Assembly (NCBI GenBank): GCA_004172935.1
Contig: SDZD01000007.1
Coordinates: forward strand, 62,001 to 126,000
Length of the DNA stretch: 64,000 nt
Direction of reading: 5' to 3'
From: a bacterium
GTDB taxonomy: Bacteria; Armatimonadota; Abditibacteriia; Abditibacteriales; Abditibacteriaceae
Under the pieces are notes generated by a model. It was not told where the DNA came from and did no database searches. It saw only the letters and a program-made list of their open reading frames with translations. Positions 51,974 to 61,412 of this stretch are shown piece by piece; the first letter of the stretch is position 1, and each line of letters opens with the position of its first letter. Both the position numbers and the translations under genes were made by a program.

Positions 51974-53913
51974 AATTAGTTCGCTTTCTCCTCTTCGTGT
52001 TGTTGGTTTGCATCGGCGCCTTTGGCTTCTCTGCGGCTCCCGCCCACGCCGATCAACCCGTCTTCGCCAGCAACGCCGTCACAGTCAACAAGAGCGCGAC
52101 CTATCTTCTTGATACCGTCCTCTACACCATCAAACTCGACAACACGGCGGGCACAACCGATGCCCTCGATGTTGTCTTCACCGATCATCTCCCCAATGGC
52201 ATCGACGTGCAGGTGTTCTCGCTTGATGGCATCCCTCAAGTTCTTTCACTGCTTTTCGATGGTCTCTACGTAGGCACCATCCCGGCGGGCACTTCGCGCA
52301 CCATCACCATTCTTGGTGTCGTCAACGCCATCCCCCAGCGCCCCGCCCTCGCGCAGTACACCAATCAGGCATCGTGGACTTATCGCTACCGCCCCACCTC
52401 CGGTGCTGCCAAAGTCAACGCCTCGTTCACCACCAATCAGGTCACCACGCAAATCACCCGCTTGGAACCGAGCATGTCCATCGCGACCATTGAGTTGGCC
52501 CCCATTCTCAACCTCGGAACCCAGATCACCTACACCCTCACAATCGCCAACACCGGAACTCTTAACTCGGCTGGTACTACCCTCACCAACGCCATTCCAG
52601 TTGGCGCCCTCTACCGAGCTGGAACAACCAAGCTCAATGGCACCACTCTCGCCGACCTTGGTGTTGCTGGGCCATATGTTCTCGGCGGTCTGGTCAACAG
52701 CCCCGGTCGGCCAGCTGGCCAAATAAACGCAGGCGAAACGGCCACCATCACCTTTGCGGTAACCAGCCTGATATTGCCCGTCGTCAACCTCGCCATCGTC
52801 GATGCAGATGGCCTTGGCCCTATTCCCCCGCTCAACCTCGTCGGCTCAACAACCGTGAATGCCAACGCCGATTTGGGCATCACCATCACCGATGGTGTAT
52901 CGACCATTTCTGCGGGCACTGATACTACCTACACCATCGCCGTTAAAAACAACGGCCCCACCACTGTTACCAGCCTTCGCGTCACCAGTTCGCTACCTCT
53001 CGCGTTGAATAATCCTGTCTGGACAGCCAGCACTGGCACCTATAACGCGACAACGGGCGACTGGACGGGCATCTCCCTGGCTTCCGGTGCCACCATCACA
53101 CTGACCCTCAAGGGCCGTGTCTCCTCGCTTGCAGTTGGCTCTGTTGCCGTCACCGTAACTGTCGCTCCCCCGGCAGGAGTCACCGACTCCGTCTCTGGTA
53201 ATAACAGTGCTACTGATACCGATACAGTCGGTCTATTCGCCGACCTCGGCGTTACCCAGACCGATAACCTGACTTCAATCGCGCAGGGCACCAGCATCTC
53301 TTACCTCATCACCGTATCGAATGCCGGAGCTGCAACTGTTTCGAGCCTCACCCTCACCGATACCTATTCATCGAACCTGCAAAATGCGGCCTTCACACCC
53401 GACGAGGGAATTTACAATTCCACCACCGGTGCATGGACTGGCCTCAATCTGGCTCCCGGTGGAAGCGTTCAATTGACCCTCACTGGCACAGTTTCGTTGT
53501 CGGCGACGGGCAATCTAGTGAATACCGCTGTGGTCGCACCCCCCGCAGGGATTGTTGATCTCAACGCTACCAACAACACGTCAATTGATACCAACTCCAT
53601 TGTTGTCTTCAATTCCCTCGTGTTGATACAAACCGTAGATAAGCCTCTCGCCAAACCGGGCGAGGTCATTACCTACACCATCACCTACCGCAACAGCAGC
53701 GCTTTGCCACTGCCCGGTGTAGGGATTGAAAATACCGTCCCCGAATACACAACTTTTGTCGCAGCTACTTATGGAGCATTGCCCCCCTCTTTAAGTGGAT
53801 GCACCCTGACCAAACCGGCTGTAGGAGCCACCGGGACAATTAAGTGGGTATTCAATGGCACTATCGCCCCCGGAGGCAGCGGCGTCGTGTCCTTCCAAGT
53901 GTTAGTTCAGTAA
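51970..53913 (+). CDS. Secreted multi-DUF11 protein
   Basis: This 647-residue protein has a signal peptide (MKLVRFLLFVLLVCIGAFGFSAAPAHA) and at least four DUF11-type repeats: TYTLTIANTGTLNSAGTTLTNAIPVG, YTIAVKNNGPTTVTSLRVTSSLPLAL, YLITVSNAGAATVSSLTLTDTYSS, YTITYRNSSALPLPGVGIENTVPEY, each spaced about 110-120 residues. Between them are short sequences with SGNNSATDTDT and NATNNTSIDT that mark domain ends. It ends GGSGVVSFQVLVQ. There is no anchor. It is coupled by ATGA to the beta-barrel gene, so it is probably exported or displayed with it. Confidence 0.8.
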   Translation: MKLVRFLLFVLLVCIGAFGFSAAPAHADQPVFASNAVTVNKSATYLLDTVLYTIKLDNTAGTTDALDVVFTDHLPNGIDVQVFSLDGIPQVLSLLFDGLYVGTIPAGTSRTITILGVVNAIPQRPALAQYTNQASWTYRYRPTSGAAKVNASFTTNQVTTQITRLEPSMSIATIELAPILNLGTQITYTLTIANTGTLNSAGTTLTNAIPVGALYRAGTTKLNGTTLADLGVAGPYVLGGLVNSPGRPAGQINAGETATITFAVTSLILPVVNLAIVDADGLGPIPPLNLVGSTTVNANADLGITITDGVSTISAGTDTTYTIAVKNNGPTTVTSLRVTSSLPLALNNPVWTASTGTYNATTGDWTGISLASGATITLTLKGRVSSLAVGSVAVTVTVAPPAGVTDSVSGNNSATDTDTVGLFADLGVTQTDNLTSIAQGTSISYLITVSNAGAATVSSLTLTDTYSSNLQNAAFTPDEGIYNSTTGAWTGLNLAPGGSVQLTLTGTVSLSATGNLVNTAVVAPPAGIVDLNATNNTSIDTNSIVVFNSLVLIQTVDKPLAKPGEVITYTITYRNSSALPLPGVGIENTVPEYTTFVAATYGALPPSLSGCTLTKPAVGATGTIKWVFNGTIAPGGSGVVSFQVLVQ

Positions 53914-53993
53914 GCCGCCTCCACATTTCCTGTTCGAGCGTCACCGAATAGACCAGAACTCAAATTGCCAATCGCCGCTCTAGGGGACATCCA

Positions 53994-55076
53994 ATGAAGT
54001 CACAAAAAGACCCCACCATCCTCATCATCGAAGACCAAAAACTAAATATCCAACTCTTGCGCGGCATGTTGGTTCGCGAAGGGTACAAAAATATTATTTG
54101 TGTCCAGGACTCAAGGGAAGCCATGTACGAATACCATCAATCGCAGCCCGATCTGGTGTTCCTCGACTTGAACATGGCCTACCTCGACGGCTTCGAAATC
54201 CTCATTCAACTGCGCGAATTTACGCAGGACGATTACGTTCCGATTCTCATCCTCTCCGCCGAAACCGATCCCCACGCTCGGCAACGGGCCTTGTCGCTGG
54301 GGGCGATGGACTTCATCAGCAAGCCATTCAAGGTTTCCGAGGTCTTGTTGCGCGCCCAAAACTTCCTCCACTCCCGCCAAATGCATTTGCAACTCAAAGC
54401 CAAAAACGATCTCTTGGAGCAATTGCTTTCCGAGCGCACTCGCCTTCTCGAAGAAGCTCAAATCGAGATGCTGGAACGACTGGCGAACGCGGCTGAATAC
54501 CGCGACCAGGAAACGCGCGACCACACCCATCGCGTCAGTTGGTTGGCAGTGCAAATGGCCCGCAAAATAGGGATGCCCGAATCGCAGATAACCCTTCTGC
54601 GTCGCGCTGCCTCGCTACATGACATCGGCAAAATTGCCGTGCCCGATAATATCTTGCTTAAGCCCGCCCGCTTGACCTACGATGAGTTCGAAATTATGAA
54701 AACTCACACCGAGGTCGGCGCTCAACTGCTCAAAGATGGCCGCAGCGAGGTCATCCAAATGGCCGAAACCATCGCCCACACCCACCACGAGCGTTGGGAT
54801 GGAAGCGGCTACCCACAGGGCTTAAAAGGCGAAGAAATTCCTCTGGAGGGCCGTATCGTCGCTCTCGCCGACGTTTACGATGCACTCTCTCACGAGCGTC
54901 CCTACAAAAAGGCATGGCCGCGTGAAGAGATCATGTCCGAAATTAAAGCTCAATGCGGACGACACTTCGATCCTCTGGTCGTCGATGCCTTTTTAGACCT
55001 CGAAACCGAGCTTGAGGGAGGTTTTGGTGATATTCACGTCTCTGAGCATCGCCATCATGTCTACAACTCTCGATAG
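53994..55076 (+). CDS. Response regulator with HD-GYP output domain (RpfG-like)
   Basis: This 360-residue cytoplasmic protein has an N-terminal REC domain with the phosphoacceptor Asp58 in DLVFLDLNMAYLDG, a coiled linker (about 130-165), then an HD-GYP domain: RDHTHRVSWLA, SLHDIGKIAVPD (HD at 209-210), HTHHERWDGSGYPQGLKGEEI (GYP at 272-274), and RIVALADVYDALSHERPYKKAW. All motifs are intact, so it should hydrolyse cyclic di-GMP on phosphorylation. It follows the surface cluster by 80 bp with GGGGA before the ATG and is convergent with the OmpR-type regulator (5-bp gap). It may control surface-protein expression; unproven. Confidence 0.9.
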   Translation: MKSQKDPTILIIEDQKLNIQLLRGMLVREGYKNIICVQDSREAMYEYHQSQPDLVFLDLNMAYLDGFEILIQLREFTQDDYVPILILSAETDPHARQRALSLGAMDFISKPFKVSEVLLRAQNFLHSRQMHLQLKAKNDLLEQLLSERTRLLEEAQIEMLERLANAAEYRDQETRDHTHRVSWLAVQMARKIGMPESQITLLRRAASLHDIGKIAVPDNILLKPARLTYDEFEIMKTHTEVGAQLLKDGRSEVIQMAETIAHTHHERWDGSGYPQGLKGEEIPLEGRIVALADVYDALSHERPYKKAWPREEIMSEIKAQCGRHFDPLVVDAFLDLETELEGGFGDIHVSEHRHHVYNSR

Positions 55077-55081
55077 CTACA

Positions 55082-55780
55082 TCATTCGCTCAAAAAACGA
55101 TAGCCAATCCCCGGTTCATTCAGTATAAAGCGCGGATTGGACGCATCATCCTTGATTTTGTCTCGCAGATGCTTGACATAGATGCGCAGATAGTTGGTTT
55201 CGGTGCTGTATTCCTCTCCCCACACCGCTTTCAACAACTCGTGGTGGCGCACGACTTTGCCCGCGTTTCGAATCAAATAGGCGAGCAGTTTGTATTCGAT
55301 AGGAGTGAGGCGAAGTTCGTTATCGTTCAGTGTGACACGACGGTTCGCCAAATCGACACGTAGTCCATCTATAGAAAACACTGGCTCTTCCATCGGCGCG
55401 TTCTGGCGCCGCGAGTGCCGCAGCGCAACCCTAATGCGCGCCTGTAGCTCGGCCACTCCAATGGGCTTGGTTAAATAATCGTCGGCGCCCGCATCCAGTG
55501 CGGCGACCTTCGACTCTTCCTGCTCGCGAGAAGAGAGCACTATAATGGGGGTCTCCATCCAGCCACGAAGGCGAGTCGCTACCTCAATACCATCCATATC
55601 AGGCAGACCTAAATCCAACAGAATGACATCAGGGGAGCATTGAGCGGCTTTGGCGAGACCATCCTCACCAGTAGCAGCTTCGACAATTTCGTAATTTTGG
55701 CGGGAAAGAGAACTTCGCAAAAAGTGACGTAGAACTGCGGCGTCCTCAATGAGAAGAACAACTTCGTTTATATCGACCAC
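55082..55780 (-). CDS. OmpR/KdpE-type response regulator
   Basis: This 232-residue two-domain regulator has a REC domain with Asp56 in VILLDLGLPDMDG and the switch Lys in YLTKPIGVAEL. A linker (RQNAPMEEPVF) leads to the OmpR winged-helix DNA-binding domain with LTPIEYKLLAYLIRNAGKVVRHHELLKAVWGEEYSTETNYLRIYVKHLR (described), closest in style to KdpE, and ends FILNEPGIGYRFLSE. It starts 38 bp after the hybrid kinase stop, the likely cognate kinase. No kdpFABC genes are in the window. Confidence 0.9.
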   Translation of the reverse strand: MVDINEVVLLIEDAAVLRHFLRSSLSRQNYEIVEAATGEDGLAKAAQCSPDVILLDLGLPDMDGIEVATRLRGWMETPIIVLSSREQEESKVAALDAGADDYLTKPIGVAELQARIRVALRHSRRQNAPMEEPVFSIDGLRVDLANRRVTLNDNELRLTPIEYKLLAYLIRNAGKVVRHHELLKAVWGEEYSTETNYLRIYVKHLRDKIKDDASNPRFILNEPGIGYRFLSE

Positions 55781-55818
55781 ATCCTTATTACCATCGCATG
55801 AGAGTTAGTGAGTGCAAT

Positions 55819-58800
55819 TTACGGCGCAAGTTTGACACGAAAGGCCACGTGGGCCTCATCTAACTCAAGAAATAATTTATCTGAAGAAATCTTAATATTT
55901 TCTATGTCGTGTGAGGTCAAGAGGTTCTCAATATGGCGGCAGGATTCTACCATCGCTTTCACGCCCAGAGTAGCGCAACTTCCCTTGATTTTATGGGCCA
56001 TTTGGCCGATCTCATAAAAATTTTGATCGTCCACGGCCTTTTGAAGTTCGGCAAGTTGTTCAGGTGTTTCTTCCAGGAATAAGTCCACCAGTTCGCTAAC
56101 GAGTTCCGGGTCGAGTTCGCTTAATAGTTCCTCCCAGCGTTCCTTTTGCAATACCGAGTTTTCGCTCGTTATCGTCACGGCAGAGGATAACATAGCGGTG
56201 TGTTCCACAAGGGCACGCTCTAAATTCGCGTTGCTAATGGGCTTGCTCAGATAGTCATCCATACCCGCCGCCAGACACAGATTTCGGTCAGAAACATCAG
56301 CAGTTGCTGTCAACGCGATGATGGGAATATGACGCTCCTCCCCCTCACGACGGCGAATCTCTCTCGCAACATCATAGCCATCCATGCCCGGCAAATGGCA
56401 ATCGAGCAAAATCAAGTCGAAGTTGCCTTTTTCCCACGATTCAAGTGCTGCTTTCCCATCATCCACAACCAGTAACTCATGCCCCAATGTATGCAATTGG
56501 TGGGTTATTATCTGCTGATTGACCAAGTTATCTTCCACTACAAGCACGTGGAGCTTAAGAGGAACTGATGGCGCTACTTTTTCTGGAAGCACTGGAGGAG
56601 GTGCCACCTCTTCTTGTTGCGGCTCTTCGGTTGCGGGGCGAGGTATTAATGCCAGTGTTTCATCCAGAGTGCGCAAAAACTTCGGTACATTGAGTGGCTT
56701 GGTCAGGTAGTCTTTGGCGCCCGCGCGCAGCAAACGCTCGATTTGCGTTGGTGTCGCGTCGGCGCTAATCACGATAACCGGGATGTGTGCCGTCGTCTCA
56801 TCGGCGCGCAATTGCTCCAGCACCTGCGCTCCTGTCATGTCCGGCAGGTTCAGGTCAAGTAGCACCAGGTCAGGGGCGTGTTGGCGCGCCATGTCGAGGC
56901 CCACGCTGCCCTGCATCGCCGCCAACAAATTGATCTCTGGGCGCTGTGTCAAAATCGCTTCTAACAGCCACAGGTTCGATAGGTTGTCCTCAACGCTCAG
57001 CACCGTATAGTTTTGCTCGTTGGAGCGCACCGCTTGGGTCTCAAAGACTTCAGGTGCTAACTCTTGTAATGTCTCGATAGGAGCCGTCGTTTCGGGTAAA
57101 TCAACCCAAAACGTACTGCCTTGTCCTTCTGTACTTTCGACGCCGATGATGCCTCCCATTGCTTGAACCAGCCCTTGTGAGAGAGCTAATCCCAAGCCGC
57201 TACCCTCGATATCCGAGTTGGTGGCTTTTAGACGTTCGAAAGGAGTAAACAGTTTTTCGGTCTCTTCCTTCGATATTCCAAGACCCGTATCGCGTACCGC
57301 GATACGAATCTTGCCTTCTGCTTGCTGTATGCAAGAAACCTCGACTTCTCCGCTGGGCCTATTATATTTGATGGCATTCGATAGCAAGTTGATCAAAACC
57401 TGTTTGAGTCGTTGCTGATCGGCCATCACATATTGCTCGCACAAATGGGCGTCGTTCTCTTTCAAGCGTATGCCGCGTTGGTCGGCCAATGGGCGCACTA
57501 GATCGCATGAATCGGTCACTAAATTTCCCAGTGATATAGGTTCAAGCGATAGTTCGAGGTGACCCGCTTCAACGCGCGAAATTTCTAACACCTCGTTCAC
57601 CAAATCAAGCAAGTGCCAGCCGCCTCGCAAAATCTGTGTTACGGCAGCCCGTTCTTCGCTGCCTAGCCCCCGCATCTCCAAAATTTGACCAAAGCCAAGG
57701 ATGGCATTGAGCGGAGTCCGCAATTCGTGGCTCATACGCGACAAAAATTCCGACTTGGCGCGGTTGGCCGTATCGGCTTCTATTTTGGCTGCGTGCAGTG
57801 CTTCGGCTTGTTCCTGTCTTTCGGTAATATCTCGCGCCATTCCAACGATTCCAATCGCCTCGCCTTGAGGACTATGATGGATACCCTTTGTCACAAGCAG
57901 CGTGCGTTTAAAGCCGTTTTCCTCAAGGCTTTGTTCGTAGGTTTGTGTTACTCCCGAACGCAAAATGCGTTTGTCCGAATCGTGAAATTTCTCCGCTGTT
58001 GCAGGCGAATAGAAATCCGCATCCGTTTTACCGATGACTTCTTCTACTTTGGCGCCCCTTTGATTGGCTCCCGCCGAGTTGATCATCAGGTAGCGCCCAT
58101 CCAAATCTTTCACGAAAATCGAGTCTGTCGATCCCTCGGTAACTGCGCGCAGCAAAGCGTAGCTTTCCTGTTGCGCTTCCACCGCGCGTTGGCGCTCGAC
58201 GATCTCAATATGCAATTCCTCATTGGTGCGCGCTAATTCTGCTGTGCGTTGTGCCACACGCTGCTCCAGTTCGGCGTTGGCGTTTTGCAATTCATCCTCG
58301 GCCTGTTTGAGTGCGGTGATGTCGCGCGCCGCCGCGTAATTCAGTCCCTCATAAGGAGTCGAGCGCCATGACAGCCATTTATAAGAGCCGTCCTGGCAGC
58401 GAAAGCGGTTCACGAACTGCTGTGTCGAGCCGTTGATCCACAGGTCTTGCAGCGCAATTCGCGTCGCATTCAAGTCTTCGGGATGCACGAAATCAAGCAG
58501 TGAATGGGCTGTGAGTTCTGCATACGAAAGCCCCAGCGTCTCCTCGAATGCGGGGTTGAAGCGCCGAAAAAAACCGCGTCCATCGACTATACACAGCATG
58601 TCCAACGACAGCGTGAAAAACCGGTCGCGTTCTTCCTCTGCCTGTTTGCGCTCGGTAATATCGGTAAGCAGGCTATCCCACAATGTCCCTCCGTTGGCGA
58701 GACGACGTGGGCGGGCGGCGCCCTGTACCCACTTTGTCTTTCCCGTTGGCAGTACGATGCGTCCTTCCCAATCCCACGGCGAAAGTGCCGCCGCCGATTG

Positions 58801-60597
58801 GACTATGGAAATTTGCCAATCGGCCAGGTCGTCCGGGTAGATCATCTGAGCGAAATTGGCCGCGTTACTTCGCATTTCATCCGGCGTCATCTCAAACAGG
58901 CGCCGACTGCCATCATTTACGAAGGGAATATCTACTGAGCCATCAGCTTGCAACACGAACTGATACACCATGCCCGGCGCGTTTGCCACGATGCCCTGAA
59001 AGCGCGCCTCGCTTTGTCGAATGGTTTGCTCCGAGGTTTTACGTTCGGTTATATCGCGAAAATAAACCGAAAGCCCACTCTCGGTAGGATAGGCATGAAC
59101 CTCAAACCACATAGCCAGAGGGGGATAAAAATCCTCGAATGTGACTGCGACTTGCTCCGCCAGTGCGCGCTCATACTCTGCACCGAACTTAAGACTTTCT
59201 GCCCCCGGAAAAACATCCCACAGATTCTGTCCGACGAGTTCTTCGCGCTTTTTCCGGCAAAGGCGGCAGGTTTGGTCATTGACCTGAGTGATGTTCCAGT
59301 ACTTATCCAACGCGAAGAGCGCATCCGTCATGCTCTCCCACACAGTCAGAATTTCGCGGCTACTGCGCTCAAGTTCCTGTTGAACCTTTTTGCGTTCGGT
59401 AATGTCGCGTGTTACCTTGGAAAAACCACGCAGCTCTCCCCTTTCATCGCGTACAGCCGTTATAACGACATTGGCCCAGAAAATATCTCCATTCTTGCAC
59501 AGTCGCCAGCCTTCCTGTTCACTGCGTCCTAACCGCGCAGCATCTCCCAGGACCATTTTGGGTTTGCCCAGTGCAATATCCTGAGGTAAGTAAAAACGCG
59601 AAAAATTCTGCCCGATAATCTCGTCTGCCCGGTAGCCCTTCAGGCGTTGTGCGCCTGTATTCCATGACGCCACATTGCCCTCCAAATCGAGCATATAAAT
59701 GGCGTAATCTTGCACGCTTTCCAACAACATGCGATAGCGCTCCTCGCTCTCTCGCAAGTTGAACTCGGCTAATTTGCTCTCGGAAATGTCTTTCGAGATG
59801 CTCACATAACCCATCAGTTGGCAGGCTTCGTCGTAAATCGGCGAATTAGTCATCGCTACCACAATGCGATGACCATCGCGCCGCTGCACTTCCACATCTT
59901 CCGCCGACACCTCGTTTTGCCCCATGCCCCATTGAGACAGAATTTGTGTTTTCTTACCCCATTTCGTTGAGGGCACAAGTAACGAAGTCAGGCTTTTACC
60001 CCGCGTTTCCTCTTCCCTCCAACCATAAAGTTGTTCGGCGAAACGACTCCAATAAGTGACTTTTTCTTCGAGGTCAATGGCAATGACTGCCTCTCCAACC
60101 ATATCCAGCAAGTTCGCTTGAAAATGTAGTTGGCGCTCGGCCACCTTTCGTTCAGTCAAATCGCGAATCGTGCATTGGATAAGCTGTTGTTTCCCCCAAC
60201 TTCCCAAACTGCAAAGTAGCTCAATATCTCGAACCTGATTCGTGTTGAGGCGAAGCGGCATATCCTTGATATGCAGAAATCCTTTTCTCTGCACTTCCCC
60301 CAGAACCTCGCGACCTTTTGCTTCATCCGCAAACAAGCCGATTTCCCACGGCTTATATGCCAGAACATCTTCTCGTGGTTGCCCCAGCAATGTCATCATC
60401 GCTGGATTGAGGTCGGTAATCGCTAGGGAAGCAGCATCCAAAATCAAGATGCCTTCGTGGGCCGACTCAAATAGGGAGTGATACTGCGCGACCGAAAGCC
60501 TGATGGTTGCCGATTCATCTAACCTCGCCAAATCTGATTCTACACTCTTGGGGCGAATTTGATTCTCCGATAATTCATTGGAAGGGAGTGGTGTCAT
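55819..60597 (-). CDS. Hybrid sensor histidine kinase, multi-PAS, two receivers and HPt
   Basis: This 1,592-residue soluble sensor has about seven PAS domains in series (roughly 35-150, 158-280, 285-405, 412-525, 530-655, 662-785, 828-950), several followed by PAC-type DITERK sequences. A HisKA domain with FLSRMSHELRTPLNAILGF (phosphoacceptor His) and a HATPase (INLLSNAIKYN, DTGLGISKEE, GSGLGLALSQ) follow. Then come two receiver domains (LVLLDLNLPDMTG and LILLDCHLPGMDGYD), and a C-terminal HPt domain with AHKIKGSCATLG. It has no transmembrane segment. So many PAS modules suggest integration of several signals, possibly redox or ligands. The adjacent OmpR-type regulator, and perhaps the HD-GYP protein, are probable targets. 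Confidence 0.92.
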   Translation of the reverse strand: MTPLPSNELSENQIRPKSVESDLARLDESATIRLSVAQYHSLFESAHEGILILDAASLAITDLNPAMMTLLGQPREDVLAYKPWEIGLFADEAKGREVLGEVQRKGFLHIKDMPLRLNTNQVRDIELLCSLGSWGKQQLIQCTIRDLTERKVAERQLHFQANLLDMVGEAVIAIDLEEKVTYWSRFAEQLYGWREEETRGKSLTSLLVPSTKWGKKTQILSQWGMGQNEVSAEDVEVQRRDGHRIVVAMTNSPIYDEACQLMGYVSISKDISESKLAEFNLRESEERYRMLLESVQDYAIYMLDLEGNVASWNTGAQRLKGYRADEIIGQNFSRFYLPQDIALGKPKMVLGDAARLGRSEQEGWRLCKNGDIFWANVVITAVRDERGELRGFSKVTRDITERKKVQQELERSSREILTVWESMTDALFALDKYWNITQVNDQTCRLCRKKREELVGQNLWDVFPGAESLKFGAEYERALAEQVAVTFEDFYPPLAMWFEVHAYPTESGLSVYFRDITERKTSEQTIRQSEARFQGIVANAPGMVYQFVLQADGSVDIPFVNDGSRRLFEMTPDEMRSNAANFAQMIYPDDLADWQISIVQSAAALSPWDWEGRIVLPTGKTKWVQGAARPRRLANGGTLWDSLLTDITERKQAEEERDRFFTLSLDMLCIVDGRGFFRRFNPAFEETLGLSYAELTAHSLLDFVHPEDLNATRIALQDLWINGSTQQFVNRFRCQDGSYKWLSWRSTPYEGLNYAAARDITALKQAEDELQNANAELEQRVAQRTAELARTNEELHIEIVERQRAVEAQQESYALLRAVTEGSTDSIFVKDLDGRYLMINSAGANQRGAKVEEVIGKTDADFYSPATAEKFHDSDKRILRSGVTQTYEQSLEENGFKRTLLVTKGIHHSPQGEAIGIVGMARDITERQEQAEALHAAKIEADTANRAKSEFLSRMSHELRTPLNAILGFGQILEMRGLGSEERAAVTQILRGGWHLLDLVNEVLEISRVEAGHLELSLEPISLGNLVTDSCDLVRPLADQRGIRLKENDAHLCEQYVMADQQRLKQVLINLLSNAIKYNRPSGEVEVSCIQQAEGKIRIAVRDTGLGISKEETEKLFTPFERLKATNSDIEGSGLGLALSQGLVQAMGGIIGVESTEGQGSTFWVDLPETTAPIETLQELAPEVFETQAVRSNEQNYTVLSVEDNLSNLWLLEAILTQRPEINLLAAMQGSVGLDMARQHAPDLVLLDLNLPDMTGAQVLEQLRADETTAHIPVIVISADATPTQIERLLRAGAKDYLTKPLNVPKFLRTLDETLALIPRPATEEPQQEEVAPPPVLPEKVAPSVPLKLHVLVVEDNLVNQQIITHQLHTLGHELLVVDDGKAALESWEKGNFDLILLDCHLPGMDGYDVAREIRRREGEERHIPIIALTATADVSDRNLCLAAGMDDYLSKPISNANLERALVEHTAMLSSAVTITSENSVLQKERWEELLSELDPELVSELVDLFLEETPEQLAELQKAVDDQNFYEIGQMAHKIKGSCATLGVKAMVESCRHIENLLTSHDIENIKISSDKLFLELDEAHVAFRVKLAP

Positions 60598-60991
60598 AAT
60601 TCAGGATCACGACCTGTCAATCGGAAGGCTTTCTCCTGTGAAGTGCTACTAATCCGCCTTGGTCCTAATCAACATATTTTCTTTCTATCGCAAACGTGTT
60701 GCCATCAAAAACAAAAAAACAGGCAATTAAGCGCATATACCTAACAATGGAATGTATATTTTTCTACATTTTTAAGAATATGGGATAATCTGTGTCGTAC
60801 TCAATATGCTAATAAAGCCAAACAACTTGCAACTGGTAATATTCCCATTTCAAATAAATATATCTTTTCTAAGCCAAATACCCTGCGGCAACCCTATTTT
60901 CAGCCAATCGGCTTTGCTCGTCAACTTAAGTGGAGTGGGTAAAGCACTGAGGGGCTACGGATGCCCATAAACAGGTAAATATCCTTACATT
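60598..60991. other. AT-rich non-coding region between divergent genes
   Basis: This 394-bp segment separates the hybrid kinase start from the small membrane protein gene. It is visibly more AT-rich than the rest of the window, with runs of A and T (for example around 60710-60790 and 60850-60880). I see no ORF, RNA gene, palindrome or repeat of the interspersed type. It presumably contains promoters for both divergent genes, but no clear boxes stand out. Confidence 0.5.
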
Positions 60992-61321
60992 ATGGCAGCA
61001 ATTATTACCTGTATCATCTCAGTTATTATCATTGGCCTGACCATTGTATTCCCTGTATTAGAAGGCGAACCAATGACCGCACAGGCCCGTGTCAAAGGTC
61101 GTAAGTTCGTTCCTAAACACCAAAATTTTGCAGGCAATGTCTTGATAGGTGTGCCCGATACATGGACTCTTGAGGTTGAAAATGAGAATGGTACTGGCCT
61201 GGTAAAAGTCAGCCAACAATTCTATGAGGGCACTGCTAGTGGTGATCTGATTACCGTCGTTGGCACCAAAGGGCGATTGACGAAAAAGTGGTATCTCAAG
61301 GAAGCCTTAAAAGAGATTTGA
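60992..61321 (+). CDS. Small membrane-anchored protein of unknown function
   Basis: This 109-residue protein has an N-terminal hydrophobic helix (IITCIISVIIIGLTIVFPVLEG) that may be an anchor or an uncleaved signal, and a beta-rich remainder (PDTWTLEVENENGTGLVKVSQQFYEGTASGDLITVVG). The WTLxVE...GDxIxxxG pattern suggests a small beta-barrel of an uncharacterised family. It is more AT-rich than the neighbouring genes. No ribosome site is obvious before the ATG. Confidence 0.55.
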   Translation: MAAIITCIISVIIIGLTIVFPVLEGEPMTAQARVKGRKFVPKHQNFAGNVLIGVPDTWTLEVENENGTGLVKVSQQFYEGTASGDLITVVGTKGRLTKKWYLKEALKEI

Positions 61322-61372
61322 GTCGCCAGCCCTCCGCTCAATGGGCAGTAGCCTCCTGTGGTTTGCCCTTAA

Positions 61373-61407
61373 AATACAAAAAGCGCCTCTCCAACAGGAG
61401 CGGCGCT
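61373..61407 (-). terminator. Terminator after the glycosyltransferase gene
   Basis: On the minus strand AGCGCC-G-CTCC pairs with GGAG-A-GGCGCT (one internal mismatch) around TGTT, followed by TTTTTGTATTTT. Confidence 0.75.
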
Positions 61408-61412
61408 ATGAA

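Noticed and set aside
43287..53913. Possible tandem DNA repeats or CRISPR-like array in the DUF11 genes
   Set aside because: Repetition is at the protein-domain level (about 110-120 residues) with diverged DNA; there are no identical short repeats with unique spacers.
55082..55780. Naming the OmpR-type regulator kdpE
   Set aside because: It resembles KdpE in sequence style, but no Kdp potassium transporter or KdpD is present and the adjacent kinase is a multi-PAS hybrid.
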